Below, piece by piece: positions 17,298 through 25,950 of a DNA stretch of 64,000 nt. This stretch comes from Arthrobacter sp. 35W (GTDB lineage: Bacteria; Actinomycetota; Actinomycetes; Actinomycetales; Micrococcaceae), in assembly GCF_000482545.1 (NCBI RefSeq), contig NZ_KI519454.1:434001-498000 (forward strand), written 5' to 3'. The notes below the pieces were generated by a model, which saw only the letters and a program-made list of their open reading frames with translations, did no database searches and was not told the DNA's origin. The position numbers were made by a program, and so were the translations under genes. Numbering within the stretch: the first letter of the stretch is position 1; each line of letters starts with the position of its first letter.

Positions 17298-17552
17298 ATG
17301 CAGACGACTCGAAAACACCTCATCATCGGGACCATGGTTTCCCTTGGAGTGCTTGTGCTGCTGTGGGCCGGCAGCCTGGCGTTGAACCTGCTTGACGACG
17401 TCGGAACAGCCACGGCAGCCCGTACGCTCGCAGCCGAGCTGGGCGTGGAGTCCGAACGCTGCGGGCCTCGAAACCTGCTGACGATGCGCAAAACCTGCAC
17501 CGGATCCACGAATGTTGCCGGGAGGCTCCGGATCTATGTGAAGTACTCCTAG
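17298..17552 (+). CDS. Small single-pass membrane protein of unknown function
   Basis: 84 residues. A basic N-terminus (MQTTRKH) is followed by one hydrophobic helix (about 8-29) and a roughly 55-residue outer part containing two cysteines (ESERC and RKTC) that could form a disulfide. I do not recognise a family. The ATG at 17298 follows GGGAAGA; an upstream extension of the frame runs through the E2 terminator and is unlikely. It is followed by a terminator shared with the convergent GH3 gene. Confidence 0.55.
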   Translation: MQTTRKHLIIGTMVSLGVLVLLWAGSLALNLLDDVGTATAARTLAAELGVESERCGPRNLLTMRKTCTGSTNVAGRLRIYVKYS

Positions 17553-17576
17553 CAGCCCGGCCCGCAGACCAGCTAT

Positions 17577-17633
17577 GAAGGGGGGCTGCCCGTGCACGGA
17601 TCCAATGGATCCGCGACCGGGCAGCCCCCCTTC
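17577..17633. terminator. Bidirectional terminator between the small membrane protein and GH3 genes
   Basis: A 16-bp stem (17577-17592 with 17618-17633) is followed by TTTG on the plus strand and lies 25 bp after one stop and 9 bp after the convergent one. Confidence 0.75.
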
Positions 17634-17641
17634 TTTGCTGT

Positions 17642-19900
17642 CTAGGCGTTGCCGGCGGCCACCAGCTGGTCCAGCACATGAGGGGTGAGCGGGCTGCCGG
17701 GGAAGGCTGCAATGCGGCCCAGCGGCATCGAACCGATCATCTTCACCAGGGACGGATCGGACATCAGCGCGAGCATTTCGCCGCCGCCGCCGGAGGCCTG
17801 GGCCGCGGCAAAAGCGCCGCCGAGCACCTGTCCGCCCACCGGGTGGGCCATCCACTCGGCCAGCGTCGAATCGGTGTCCAGGGGCAGCACCACGTCGTCG
17901 CCCGCAACGGCCACGGAGGCCGAGAGCCGGATGTCGCGCGAGGACGCGCCCACCTCAACCGTGTAGCTGCCGGTTTCCACGGTCCACCCGCTTGCCGGTA
18001 CGTTCCAGTACGCGAGCTCCTCCCGGGGGATGTCGAGGCTGATGTGGCGGGTTTCGCCCGGCTCCAGCGCCACGGTGGCGAAGGCGCGCAGCTCGCGCGG
18101 GGCGCGGACCACCGCGGATCCCGGCAGTCCCACATACACCTGGACTACGTCGCGGCCGGTGCGGCTGCCGGTGTTCTGCACGTCGAGGGACACGCTCAGC
18201 CCGGACTCCGATGCTGCCACCTCAAGTCCGGCGTAGCCAAAGCTCGTGTAGGACAGGCCATGCCCGAACGGGTAGCTGACCTCCATGGTGCGTGCATCGT
18301 AGTAGCGGTAGCCCACAAACAGGCCCTCGCCGTAGCGGACGTGGGAGTTTTCGCCCGGGAAGTCCAGGTAGGCCGGGGTGTGGGCCAGCTCCAGCGGGAT
18401 GGTCTCGGCCAGCCGGCCGGAGGGGTTGACGACGCCGAACAGTACATCGGCGATGGCTCCGCCGCCGGCCTGACCCAGCAGCCAGCCCTCCACAATGGCC
18501 GGGACGCGCTGGCCCCAGCCGGAGAGCCGGACCACGCTGCCGTTGGACAGCACGACGACGGTGCGCGGGTTCGCGGCCAGCACGGCCTCGATCAGCTCGG
18601 TCTGCTCTGCCGGCAGTTCCAGGTGCGTCCGGTCGAAGCCCTCGGATTCGTCTCCGCTGGGCAGGCCCAGGAACAGCAGTGCGACATCGGCGGCGGCCGC
18701 GGCGGCAACGGCCTCCGCCACGAGGCCGGCAGGGCTGCCGTCCTCGCCGTCGGCACTGTCCACGGTGTAGCCGGCGGCGAAGACGGCACCGGGCGCCTGC
18801 ACGCGGATCTCGTCCAGCGCGTTGTCCAGCTTCGTCGGGTTGATCTGCGAGCTGCCAGCCCCCTGGTAGCGTGGCGTACGGGCAAACTCGCCAATCACCG
18901 CGACATTGGCGCCCCGGGCCAGCGGGAGCAGCCCGCCGTCGTTCTTCAACAGCACGATGCCGCGCCCGGCAGCCTCGCGGGCCAGTGCGTGGTGGGCCTG
19001 CACATCGTAGCCTGCGGAGGCATCCGCGCCGTCGACCACGCGTTCAACCATGGTGAGGACCCGGTGCGCGGCGGTGTCCAGGACGGACTCGTCCAGGCTG
19101 CCATCGGCCACGGCCGCCACGATCTGCGTGTCCGTCACGCCGCCGCTGGAGGGCATTTCCAGATCCAGCCCGGCGGCGAGGCCCGCCACTCTGTCATTGA
19201 CGGCGCCCCAGTCGGAGACGACCAGGCCGTCAAAGCCCCACTCGCCGCGCAGCACGTCGGTCAGCAGCCACGGATCCTCCGAGGCGTAGACGCCGTTGAT
19301 CTTGTTGTACGAGCACATGACAGTCCAGGGCCTGGCCTCGGTGACCACGCGCTGGAAGCCGCGCAGGTAGATTTCCCGCAGCGGACGCTCGTCGACGTCG
19401 GCACTGACCCGCAGCCGGTCCGTTTCCTGGTTGTTGGCGGCAAAGTGCTTCAGCGAGGCGCCCACACCCTGGCTCTGCAGGCCGTTGACCAGGGCTGCGC
19501 CCAGGACGCCGCTGATGTACGGGTCCTCGGAGAGGTATTCAAAGTTGCGCCCGCCCAGCGGGGAGCGCTTGATGTTGATGCCCGGGCCCAGCAGGATGCC
19601 GACGCCCTCCGCCTTGGCCTCCTCGCCCAGTGCCACGCCCACGCGTCCCACCAGCTCCGGGTCCCAGATGGAGCCAAGGGCGACGGCGGGCGGGAAGCAG
19701 GTGGCGGGTACGCTGTCCATCAGGCCGAGGTGGTCGCCGCCTTCGCGCTGCTTGCGGACGCCGTGGGGGCCGTCGGTGAGCATGATGGAGGGAACGCCGG
19801 CGTGCTCTATGGCCTTGGTGTTCCAGAAACTGGCGCCGCTGGTAAGGGACGCCTTTTCCCCGGTGGTCAGCCCGGACAGGGCCTCGGTGGGCTTGCTCAT
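17642..19900 (-). CDS. GH3 beta-glucosidase (with fibronectin-III-like domain)
   Basis: 752 residues with no signal peptide, so probably cytoplasmic. Family GH3 features: SIMLTDGPHGVR near the N-terminus, GPGINIKRSPLGGRNFEYLSEDP split across two motifs, KHFAANNQE, and VVSDWG with Asp230 as the nucleophile. The second alpha/beta domain is followed by a fibronectin-III-like tail (QNTGSRTGRDVVQVYVG). Such enzymes split beta-glucosides or xylosides taken up as short oligosaccharides. AAGGAG is 6 nt before the ATG. It lies 32 bp downstream of a second GH3 gene in the same operon. Substrate cannot be read from sequence. Confidence 0.92.
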   Translation of the reverse strand: MSKPTEALSGLTTGEKASLTSGASFWNTKAIEHAGVPSIMLTDGPHGVRKQREGGDHLGLMDSVPATCFPPAVALGSIWDPELVGRVGVALGEEAKAEGVGILLGPGINIKRSPLGGRNFEYLSEDPYISGVLGAALVNGLQSQGVGASLKHFAANNQETDRLRVSADVDERPLREIYLRGFQRVVTEARPWTVMCSYNKINGVYASEDPWLLTDVLRGEWGFDGLVVSDWGAVNDRVAGLAAGLDLEMPSSGGVTDTQIVAAVADGSLDESVLDTAAHRVLTMVERVVDGADASAGYDVQAHHALAREAAGRGIVLLKNDGGLLPLARGANVAVIGEFARTPRYQGAGSSQINPTKLDNALDEIRVQAPGAVFAAGYTVDSADGEDGSPAGLVAEAVAAAAAADVALLFLGLPSGDESEGFDRTHLELPAEQTELIEAVLAANPRTVVVLSNGSVVRLSGWGQRVPAIVEGWLLGQAGGGAIADVLFGVVNPSGRLAETIPLELAHTPAYLDFPGENSHVRYGEGLFVGYRYYDARTMEVSYPFGHGLSYTSFGYAGLEVAASESGLSVSLDVQNTGSRTGRDVVQVYVGLPGSAVVRAPRELRAFATVALEPGETRHISLDIPREELAYWNVPASGWTVETGSYTVEVGASSRDIRLSASVAVAGDDVVLPLDTDSTLAEWMAHPVGGQVLGGAFAAAQASGGGGEMLALMSDPSLVKMIGSMPLGRIAAFPGSPLTPHVLDQLVAAGNA

Positions 19901-19932
19901 GGTTCTCCTTGAAAAGTAGGTGGAGCTGTCGG

Positions 19933-21729
19933 TTAGTTGGCGGCCGGGTAGCGCAGTCCGTGGCCGAACCGGAACAGGGGGTCGGCCGTGTCAAAGGGGA
20001 CGTCGGGGAGGTTGGCCTCGACGGCGTCCATGGAGCGGGGCAGGTCCATGGGCAGGCTGCCCTGCGGCGCGGCCACACCGAAGAGCACGTCCAGCAGCGC
20101 CGGGGCACCGGCGCCGAAGTTGGCCGTGATGGCCGCGGCCTCGCCGACGAGCGGGGTCAGAATGGCGGGGCGGTCAAGGAACACATCCAGAACCGTAGGA
20201 ACCGTTCGGCACAGGGTGGTGAGCTCCTCCAGCTGGTCCGCCGGGTAGTCCAGCGAGCCGGCGTGGAAGAAGTTCTCGAACATGGTGCCGCGCTCTTCGT
20301 AGGGTGCCTGCAGGCGCACGATGGCGACGTCGGCCTCCGCGGGGGAGCCAACCACCTCCGCATAGCCGGCGGCAGCCTCGGCGCTGACGCCGCGCAGGTA
20401 CACCTTCAGGCCCCTGGCCAGCGGCAGCGTGGGCGCGCCGGAGGCAGCGGGCCGGTTGGTGAGCAGCGTGAACGAGGCGCGCTGGGCGGCCTCGCCCGCG
20501 GCCTGGAATTCGGCACTGCCGACGACGGCGGCGGCACGGTCGACGTCGACCAGCGGGGAGTCGAAGAGGCCCAGCACAAACTTCTCCCGCAGCAGCCGGC
20601 GCGCGGACACATCGATTCGTTCCTCGGACACCTCGCCACTGGCCACGAGGTCCAGGAGGAGCTCGGGGATGGCCTCGCCGCCAAATTGGTCGGCGCCCGC
20701 ATTCAGCACGGCCAGCATGCGCTCGCGGGGCGAGAGATGCTCCACGCCCCAGGCCCGGGCGGGGAACGGCTGCCCGCCGATCACGGCGTCGGACAGCAGG
20801 CCCCAGTCGGTGCAGACCACGCCGTCGAAGCCGTAGCGCTCGCGCAGCAGGCCGGTGATGACCGACTTGTTGAACCCAAAGCCAACCTCCTCGTACTCGG
20901 TGCCTACGGGCATGCCGTAGTACGGCATGATCTGGCGGGTTCCGGCGTCGAAGGCGGCCTCGAAGGGCAGCAGGTGGTGCTCGAAGTTGCCGCCCGGGTA
21001 GACCTGCTCCCGGCCGTAGGCGAAGTGCGGATCCTCGCCGTCCTTCTGCGGCCCGCCGCCGGGGAAGTGCTTGGTCATGGTGGACACCGACTCCGGGCCG
21101 AAGGTTTCGCCCTGGAAACCGCGGATGTAGGCGGCGGCCAGCCGGCCGGTGAGCTCCGCGTCCTCGCCGAAGGTGGCCACCTGGCGGGACCATCGCGGCT
21201 CAGTGGCCAGATCGATCTGCGGATGCAGGGCCACCCGAAGCCCGACGGCGGTGTACTCCTGGCGGGCGATGTCGCCAAAGCGCTCCACCAGGGCCTCATC
21301 GCCAATGGCCGCCAGGCCCAGGGGCTCGGGCCACTGGGAGAACGGCCCGGCCAGCATGGCAGTGCCCGGGTTTTCGGTGAAGGAATGCCGCGGGTCGGTG
21401 GACAGTGTCACGGGGATGCCCAGCCGCGAAGATGCGGCCAGTTCCTGGAGCTTGTTGTGCCAGCTGGCCATCTGGGCGGCGCTGTCTGCGGCGCCAAAGA
21501 CATTGAAGTGGGTCATGGCCCGGGCGGAGACGAGCTCCACGGTGGAGGCGATGCCGAAGACGGGGTCGGCGTCGGCCAGCCCGCCGTCGGCGCCAAGGGT
21601 GATCATGGTGTGGAAGAACAGGCCGGCCTTCTCCGCCAGCGTCATTTGGCCGAGAAGGTTCTCCACCCGCTCCTCGATGGGCAGGCTGGGATCGCGGAAG
21701 GTGGTGTCGATGGTGGTGGTCTCGGTCAT
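19933..21729 (-). CDS. Second GH3 beta-glucosidase-like hydrolase
   Basis: 598 residues with no signal peptide. N-terminal EERVENLLGQMTLAEKAGL, KHFPGGG and VVCTDWG (Asp308, nucleophile) are GH3. It is shorter than its neighbour and lacks the fibronectin-III tail; the FGHGLRY end is that of compact beta-glucosidases. Its ATG overlaps the stop of the PAP2 gene (ATGA), so the two are translationally coupled. With the 752-residue enzyme it probably acts on oligosaccharides imported by a nearby transporter such as the MFS protein at 24630. Confidence 0.9.
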   Translation of the reverse strand: MTETTTIDTTFRDPSLPIEERVENLLGQMTLAEKAGLFFHTMITLGADGGLADADPVFGIASTVELVSARAMTHFNVFGAADSAAQMASWHNKLQELAASSRLGIPVTLSTDPRHSFTENPGTAMLAGPFSQWPEPLGLAAIGDEALVERFGDIARQEYTAVGLRVALHPQIDLATEPRWSRQVATFGEDAELTGRLAAAYIRGFQGETFGPESVSTMTKHFPGGGPQKDGEDPHFAYGREQVYPGGNFEHHLLPFEAAFDAGTRQIMPYYGMPVGTEYEEVGFGFNKSVITGLLRERYGFDGVVCTDWGLLSDAVIGGQPFPARAWGVEHLSPRERMLAVLNAGADQFGGEAIPELLLDLVASGEVSEERIDVSARRLLREKFVLGLFDSPLVDVDRAAAVVGSAEFQAAGEAAQRASFTLLTNRPAASGAPTLPLARGLKVYLRGVSAEAAAGYAEVVGSPAEADVAIVRLQAPYEERGTMFENFFHAGSLDYPADQLEELTTLCRTVPTVLDVFLDRPAILTPLVGEAAAITANFGAGAPALLDVLFGVAAPQGSLPMDLPRSMDAVEANLPDVPFDTADPLFRFGHGLRYPAAN

Positions 21730-22457
21730 GGCAGCAGGTCCTTGGTGGTAGAGGGTTCAAAGAGGGCAGGGGAGGGGTGTCGTCTGATGCGGCGCCCGGT
21801 GCGGCGGGCCTCGTCTCGGGCGACCAGTGGGGCGAACAGCCACCACAGCGCAAGGGTGGCACCGGCGCCCAGCACGGCGCCGGCGACGGTGTCGGAGAGC
21901 CAGTGGGCACCCAGAAACGTCCGGCTCCACATCATCACCGCGACAAAGACAATCCCTGCGGGCCACCACCAGCGGCGCACCGATGGTGCCAGCAGGACGG
22001 CAACCATGATGACGAACGCGGTCGTGGAGACCACATGGCCGGAGGGGAACGAGCCGTGGTCCACGATCACCAGCGGATTGGCCGGGCGGGGTCTGTCCAC
22101 CACGTTTTTGACCACCTGGGCCAGAACCATGGGGACGGTGTAGCAGAGCACTGTGAAGAGGGCGGCCCACCAGCGCCGGGCGAACATCAGGATCGCCAGC
22201 AGCACGGGCAGCACCAGCAGGCCGGGCGGGCGGCCAAAGGCGTCCAGAAACGCCACGAGCCCATTGGGCTCATAGCCGGCCGGCGCGACGGTCGCTGCAT
22301 GCCACCACCTGTCGATGCCCTGGAAGAACGGGGCCGCCGGGGCCGGCAGCAGGGCAAGCATCATGATTCCGATGACAGCTGCCGCGGCGGCGGCCCCGAC
22401 CCACTGTGCACGCAGCCGCCCGTTTCCGGGCGCCGGCTGCTGCTGGAGGGCGGCCAT
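21726..22457 (-). CDS. PAP2-family membrane phosphatase
   Basis: 243 residues with about six membrane helices. The three acid-phosphatase motifs are present: KNVVDRPRP, PSGH (in GSFPSGHVVS) and SRTFLGAHWLSD. The family dephosphorylates lipid phosphates (phosphatidic acid, undecaprenyl diphosphate). It is first in a minus-strand unit with two GH3 genes and overlaps the second by four bases. A link between a lipid phosphatase and glycosidases is not obvious and may be only positional. There is no strong ribosome site before the ATG at 22457. Confidence 0.85.
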   Translation of the reverse strand: MAALQQQPAPGNGRLRAQWVGAAAAAAVIGIMMLALLPAPAAPFFQGIDRWWHAATVAPAGYEPNGLVAFLDAFGRPPGLLVLPVLLAILMFARRWWAALFTVLCYTVPMVLAQVVKNVVDRPRPANPLVIVDHGSFPSGHVVSTTAFVIMVAVLLAPSVRRWWWPAGIVFVAVMMWSRTFLGAHWLSDTVAGAVLGAGATLALWWLFAPLVARDEARRTGRRIRRHPSPALFEPSTTKDLLP

Positions 22458-22583
22458 CAGCGCACCGGCTTGATGGCTGGCGGGGCGGACGTGCTGAATC
22501 CTTGGTCATGCAGTTTCCCAGCAGGTGACGTCATCGTCATGGGTCCTGGCCTTTCGGAGGGGCGTCTTTGCTGACGCGGTATG

Positions 22584-22608
22584 CAAAACCATACGATGCA
22601 CGGTTTTG
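22584..22608. promoter_or_regulatory. Candidate TetR operator (CAAAACC-N11-GGTTTTG)
   Basis: A 7-bp inverted repeat with an 11-nt spacer lies 50 bp upstream of the TetR gene and 127 bp from the divergent PAP2-GH3-GH3 operon. The geometry suits a TetR dimer controlling both directions. Confidence 0.5.
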
Positions 22609-22658
22609 ATGCGCAAGGGTTGATTTTTCCCACGCCGTGGTGCGGTACGATCGGGGGC

Positions 22659-23258
22659 ATGTCAGCGAAAGGGTCCTACCCCAAAGGTGTCGCCAAGCGC
22701 GAGGAGATCCTGCGCACGGCGCTGGCGATCTTTTCCCAGGAGGGCTACCGGGGCACCTCGCTGCGCGAAGTCGCCCGCGAGTGCGGCCTCAGCCTGCCCG
22801 GGCTCATGCACTACTTCAACTCCAAGGAAGAGCTGCTGGCGGCCATCCTGAAAAAGCGCGACGAGAACGACTTCGCGGCCAGCTACGTGGAGGGCGAGGA
22901 TCCCTTCGCCATCCTCAGCGCCACCATGCGGCACAACGCCGAGGTCCCCGGACTGGTCCAGCTCTACGCGACCCTCTCCGCGGCGGCCAGCGACCCCGCG
23001 CACCCGGCCCACGGCTTCTTCGTCGAGCGGTACCGCGAATTCCGGGGCCGGCTTGCAGACGCGGTCCGCGAACGGCAGGCCGCCGGGCTGCTCGACGCCG
23101 GTCTGGATCCGGAGAAGCTCTCCGCCATTGCCATAGCGCTCGCCGACGGCCTGCAGGTGCAGTGGATGCTGGACCCTGGCATCGACATGGCCGCGCACAT
23201 CGACTATTTCCTCTCCCTGGCCACCACGATGGCAGCGTCTCGCCCGCCTGCACCCTAG
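22659..23258 (+). CDS. TetR-family transcriptional regulator
   Basis: 199 residues. The N-terminal helix-turn-helix is readable (REEILRTALAIFSQEGYRGT, then SLREVARECGLSLPGLMHYF), followed by a C-terminal ligand domain of the BetI/AcrR type. It is divergent from the PAP2-GH3-GH3 operon, with an inverted repeat between them, so it probably represses that operon in response to a glucoside-derived or other small molecule. The ATG at 22659 gives the usual length; an upstream ATG at 22581 would run through the proposed operator. Confidence 0.88.
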   Translation: MSAKGSYPKGVAKREEILRTALAIFSQEGYRGTSLREVARECGLSLPGLMHYFNSKEELLAAILKKRDENDFAASYVEGEDPFAILSATMRHNAEVPGLVQLYATLSAAASDPAHPAHGFFVERYREFRGRLADAVRERQAAGLLDAGLDPEKLSAIAIALADGLQVQWMLDPGIDMAAHIDYFLSLATTMAASRPPAP

Positions 23259-23288
23259 GCGCACATCGGCTGTCGATAGACTCGGGCC

Positions 23289-24521
23289 ATGGCACTTCGA
23301 AGCACCTCGGCGGCAGCGGGTCCCGCCGGTTCCCTCGTCAGCGGCGACGTCCGCCGGCACAACCTGAGCATCGTTGCCCGCTATGTGGTGGACCACGGGG
23401 CTAGTTCCCGCAGCCAGATCGCCGACGGCGCCGGGCTCACCCGCGGCTCCGTGACGGCGCTGGCGTCGCTGCTGTTGGACGCCGGCGTGCTGCGCGAAGA
23501 CGCCCCCCAGGATTCCCGCGGCAAGGGCCGCCCGCTGACCCTGCTCCATCTGGCCGCCGACGACGTGGCAATCCTGGCCCTCCAGCTGGATGCGGACGAG
23601 GTCACCGCAGTGGTGGCCACACTGTCGGGCGAGCCCCTGCTGCGCATTGCCGAGCACCACGGCCGGCCCATGGGCGCCCCGGAGCCCATCCTTGACCTGA
23701 TGGCCTCGGTGCTGGGGCGGGCACTTGATGCCTGCGCCGGGCTGGGGCGGCGGCTGGTGGATTCCACGGTGGTTGTCTTTGCCCCGGTGGGCGGAACGCC
23801 TCCGGTGGTCGTCGCCGATACGGATCTGGGCTGGGGGAGGGTTGACGTCCTGGCCGGACTGCGGGCGCGCGAGCCCCGGACGCCCCCGTCCATGCGGCTG
23901 CTGCCGGACTCGGTGTTGGCAGCGCAGGCGGAGCTGGGTCTGCTGGAGGATGGCCGCGACATGGTCTACATCAAGAGCAACTCGGGCATCGGTGGGGCCA
24001 TCATCGTTGACGGCACCGTCGTCGCGGGTGCGCACGACGTCGCCGGAGCCCTGGGCCACCTGCCGCTGGTGCCCGGCGGCGAGCAGTGCGGCTGCGGCCA
24101 GCGCGGCTGCCTGGTGACGGTTTCCGGCCCGGACGCCGTCCTGCGTGCGGCCGGCCTTGGCCGCCTGCTGGAATCCGACGGTCTGTCCGCAGCGCTCGAT
24201 GAACTGGTCAGCCGCATCCTGGCCGGCGAACAACACGCCTCCGCTGCATGGAACGATGCAGCCGAATGGATTGCCCGCGCGCTGCAGGTCCTGGCGATGG
24301 CCTTGGATCCGCGCGTCATTGTTCTCGGCGGCTATTGGGCCCCCCTGGCGGATTCCATCGCCGAAAGTTTTGCCCAGAACCGCCCGGCCGCCGTGCCGGG
24401 GGACCCGTGGATTGGCACGGCTGTAGTGCCCGGCCGGCTGGACCGGGACGCCGCGCTGTTGGGGGCGCTGTGGAGTGCCCGGGACAGGCTGCTGCTGGAC
24501 CCACTCCAAATTTCCACATAG
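23289..24521 (+). CDS. ROK-family transcriptional regulator
   Basis: 410 residues. The N-terminal winged helix (VRRHNLSIVARYVVDHG, then SRSQIADGAGLTRGSVTAL) is fused to a ROK domain containing CGCGQRGC, the zinc motif, which is complete here unlike in the ROK kinase at 7798. NagC/XylR-type ROK repressors respond to free sugars. It stands just before the MFS transporter and esterase genes and after the GH3 operon, so regulation of this sugar block is likely. The start ATG at 23289 has a poor ribosome site. Confidence 0.88.
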   Translation: MALRSTSAAAGPAGSLVSGDVRRHNLSIVARYVVDHGASSRSQIADGAGLTRGSVTALASLLLDAGVLREDAPQDSRGKGRPLTLLHLAADDVAILALQLDADEVTAVVATLSGEPLLRIAEHHGRPMGAPEPILDLMASVLGRALDACAGLGRRLVDSTVVVFAPVGGTPPVVVADTDLGWGRVDVLAGLRAREPRTPPSMRLLPDSVLAAQAELGLLEDGRDMVYIKSNSGIGGAIIVDGTVVAGAHDVAGALGHLPLVPGGEQCGCGQRGCLVTVSGPDAVLRAAGLGRLLESDGLSAALDELVSRILAGEQHASAAWNDAAEWIARALQVLAMALDPRVIVLGGYWAPLADSIAESFAQNRPAAVPGDPWIGTAVVPGRLDRDAALLGALWSARDRLLLDPLQIST

Positions 24522-24534
24522 TTCAACCCTTGAA
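24522..24534. promoter_or_regulatory. Candidate operator TTCAA-CCC-TTGAA before the MFS gene
   Basis: A perfect 5-3-5 inverted repeat directly after the ROK regulator stop codon, about 100 bp before the MFS transporter start. It is a plausible site for the ROK protein, but short enough to occur by chance. Confidence 0.3.
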
Positions 24535-24629
24535 TTATTGATTTCGGCACTGCATACTCGTTGATCAACCCCTCCTTTAGCGGCGGGCGGAAGCTTTGAC
24601 TCCGAGAAATCTCAACGATGAGGAATGTC

Positions 24630-25940
24630 GTGTCCACTCCAGCTCCCTCCTTTGGGGTCGCCCAGTCCGGCGACCCGGCAACCATTTCAAACATCCCCGG
24701 CTCCGGGGATAAACCCCCAACCAGCCCGCCTGCCACCAAGGCGCTTCTGCCGTGGATGGCCGCCACCTCCGTCTTCCTGTTCGCCACCTATTCGGCGCTT
24801 GGCGGCATTCTGCTGCCAGTCCAGGTGGCGCTGATCAGTGAAGCGGACAAGGTCGCCAATCTGGCCACGGTGAGCACTGTCTCGTTCATCTTCACCCTGT
24901 TCGCCCAACCGATCGTCGGCGCCTTCAGCGATCGCACCCGTGGGCGGCTTGGCCGCCGCGCGCCGTGGATGATCATCGGATCCTCGATCGCCGCCATAGC
25001 GCTGCTCGGCCTCGGCGGCATGTCCAACGTCCTGTGGATCACCGTCTTCTGGGTGGTCATCCAGGTGTCCCTGAACGCGCTGCAGGGCCCGCTGTCGGCC
25101 ATTGTGCCGGACCGTTTCCCACGTTCACGCCGCGGCGCCGCCTCGGCCATGGTGGGCATGGGCACCATGATCGGCGCCACCGTCGGCGTCGTCGTCGCCG
25201 GACAGTTCGCCAGCAACCTGGGCATTGGCTACACGGTCTTCGGGATCGGGGTGCTGGCGGTGACGATCCTTTTCGTGGTGTTCAACCGCGACACCTCCAG
25301 CGTGGACCTGGTGGTCGAACCGTTCTCCTGGAAGCAGTTCCTCGCCGGATTCTGGATCAACCCGAAGCAGAACCCGGACTTCGCCTGGGCCTTTGCCGCC
25401 CGGTTCTTCTTCATTCTGGGCTACTTCGTCATCTCGGCCTTCCAGCTGTACATCCTCACCGACTACATCGGCCTTTCGCTGGCGGAGGCAGCCCTCAGCG
25501 CCGGCCTGCTCAGCATCGCCGGGATGGTCACCACGCTGGTCTCGATCGTCGTCGCCGGCTTCTGGAGCGACAAGCTGGGCCGCCGCAAGATCTTCATCTA
25601 CGCGGCATCGGTCATCATGGTCCTCGGCCTGGCGGTTCCGCTGGCCATGCCCACCATGACGGGCATGATCCTGATGAGCGCCGTCAATGGCTTTGGCTTC
25701 GGCCTGTACATGGCCTGCGATACGGCCCTCATGACGGAGGTTCTGCCCGGCGGCGGCGTCTCGGCCGGAAAGGACCTCGGAATCCTGAACGTTGCCACCA
25801 ACATCCCGCAGGCCATGAGCCCGGCCATTGCCGGCGTCATCATTGGCTCCTTTGGCGGCTACCCCATCCTGTTTGTCTTCGGCATGATCTCGGTCGTTGT
25901 CGCAGCCCTCGTCCTCATCCCCATCAAAAGCGTTCGCTAG
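24630..25940 (+). CDS. MFS transporter (sugar-type)
   Basis: 436 residues from the GTG at 24630, which has GAGGA 5-6 nt upstream; an ATG four codons earlier (24618) is possible but has no ribosome site. Twelve membrane helices follow a 40-residue polar N-terminus. GAFSDRTRGRLGRRAPW between helices 2 and 3 and FWSDKLGRRKIF between helices 8 and 9 are the MFS A-like loops, close to the GPH and sugar-porter groups. The neighbours (ROK and TetR regulators, GH3 enzymes) point to uptake of a glycoside or disaccharide. The carboxylesterase starts 10 bp after the stop. Confidence 0.82.
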   Translation: MSTPAPSFGVAQSGDPATISNIPGSGDKPPTSPPATKALLPWMAATSVFLFATYSALGGILLPVQVALISEADKVANLATVSTVSFIFTLFAQPIVGAFSDRTRGRLGRRAPWMIIGSSIAAIALLGLGGMSNVLWITVFWVVIQVSLNALQGPLSAIVPDRFPRSRRGAASAMVGMGTMIGATVGVVVAGQFASNLGIGYTVFGIGVLAVTILFVVFNRDTSSVDLVVEPFSWKQFLAGFWINPKQNPDFAWAFAARFFFILGYFVISAFQLYILTDYIGLSLAEAALSAGLLSIAGMVTTLVSIVVAGFWSDKLGRRKIFIYAASVIMVLGLAVPLAMPTMTGMILMSAVNGFGFGLYMACDTALMTEVLPGGGVSAGKDLGILNVATNIPQAMSPAIAGVIIGSFGGYPILFVFGMISVVVAALVLIPIKSVR

Positions 25941-25950
25941 GAGAACCCCC

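Noticed and set aside
24618-24629. ATG at 24618 as the MFS start
   Set aside because: It has no ribosome site, while GTG at 24630 has GAGGA at the right distance; the difference is only four residues.
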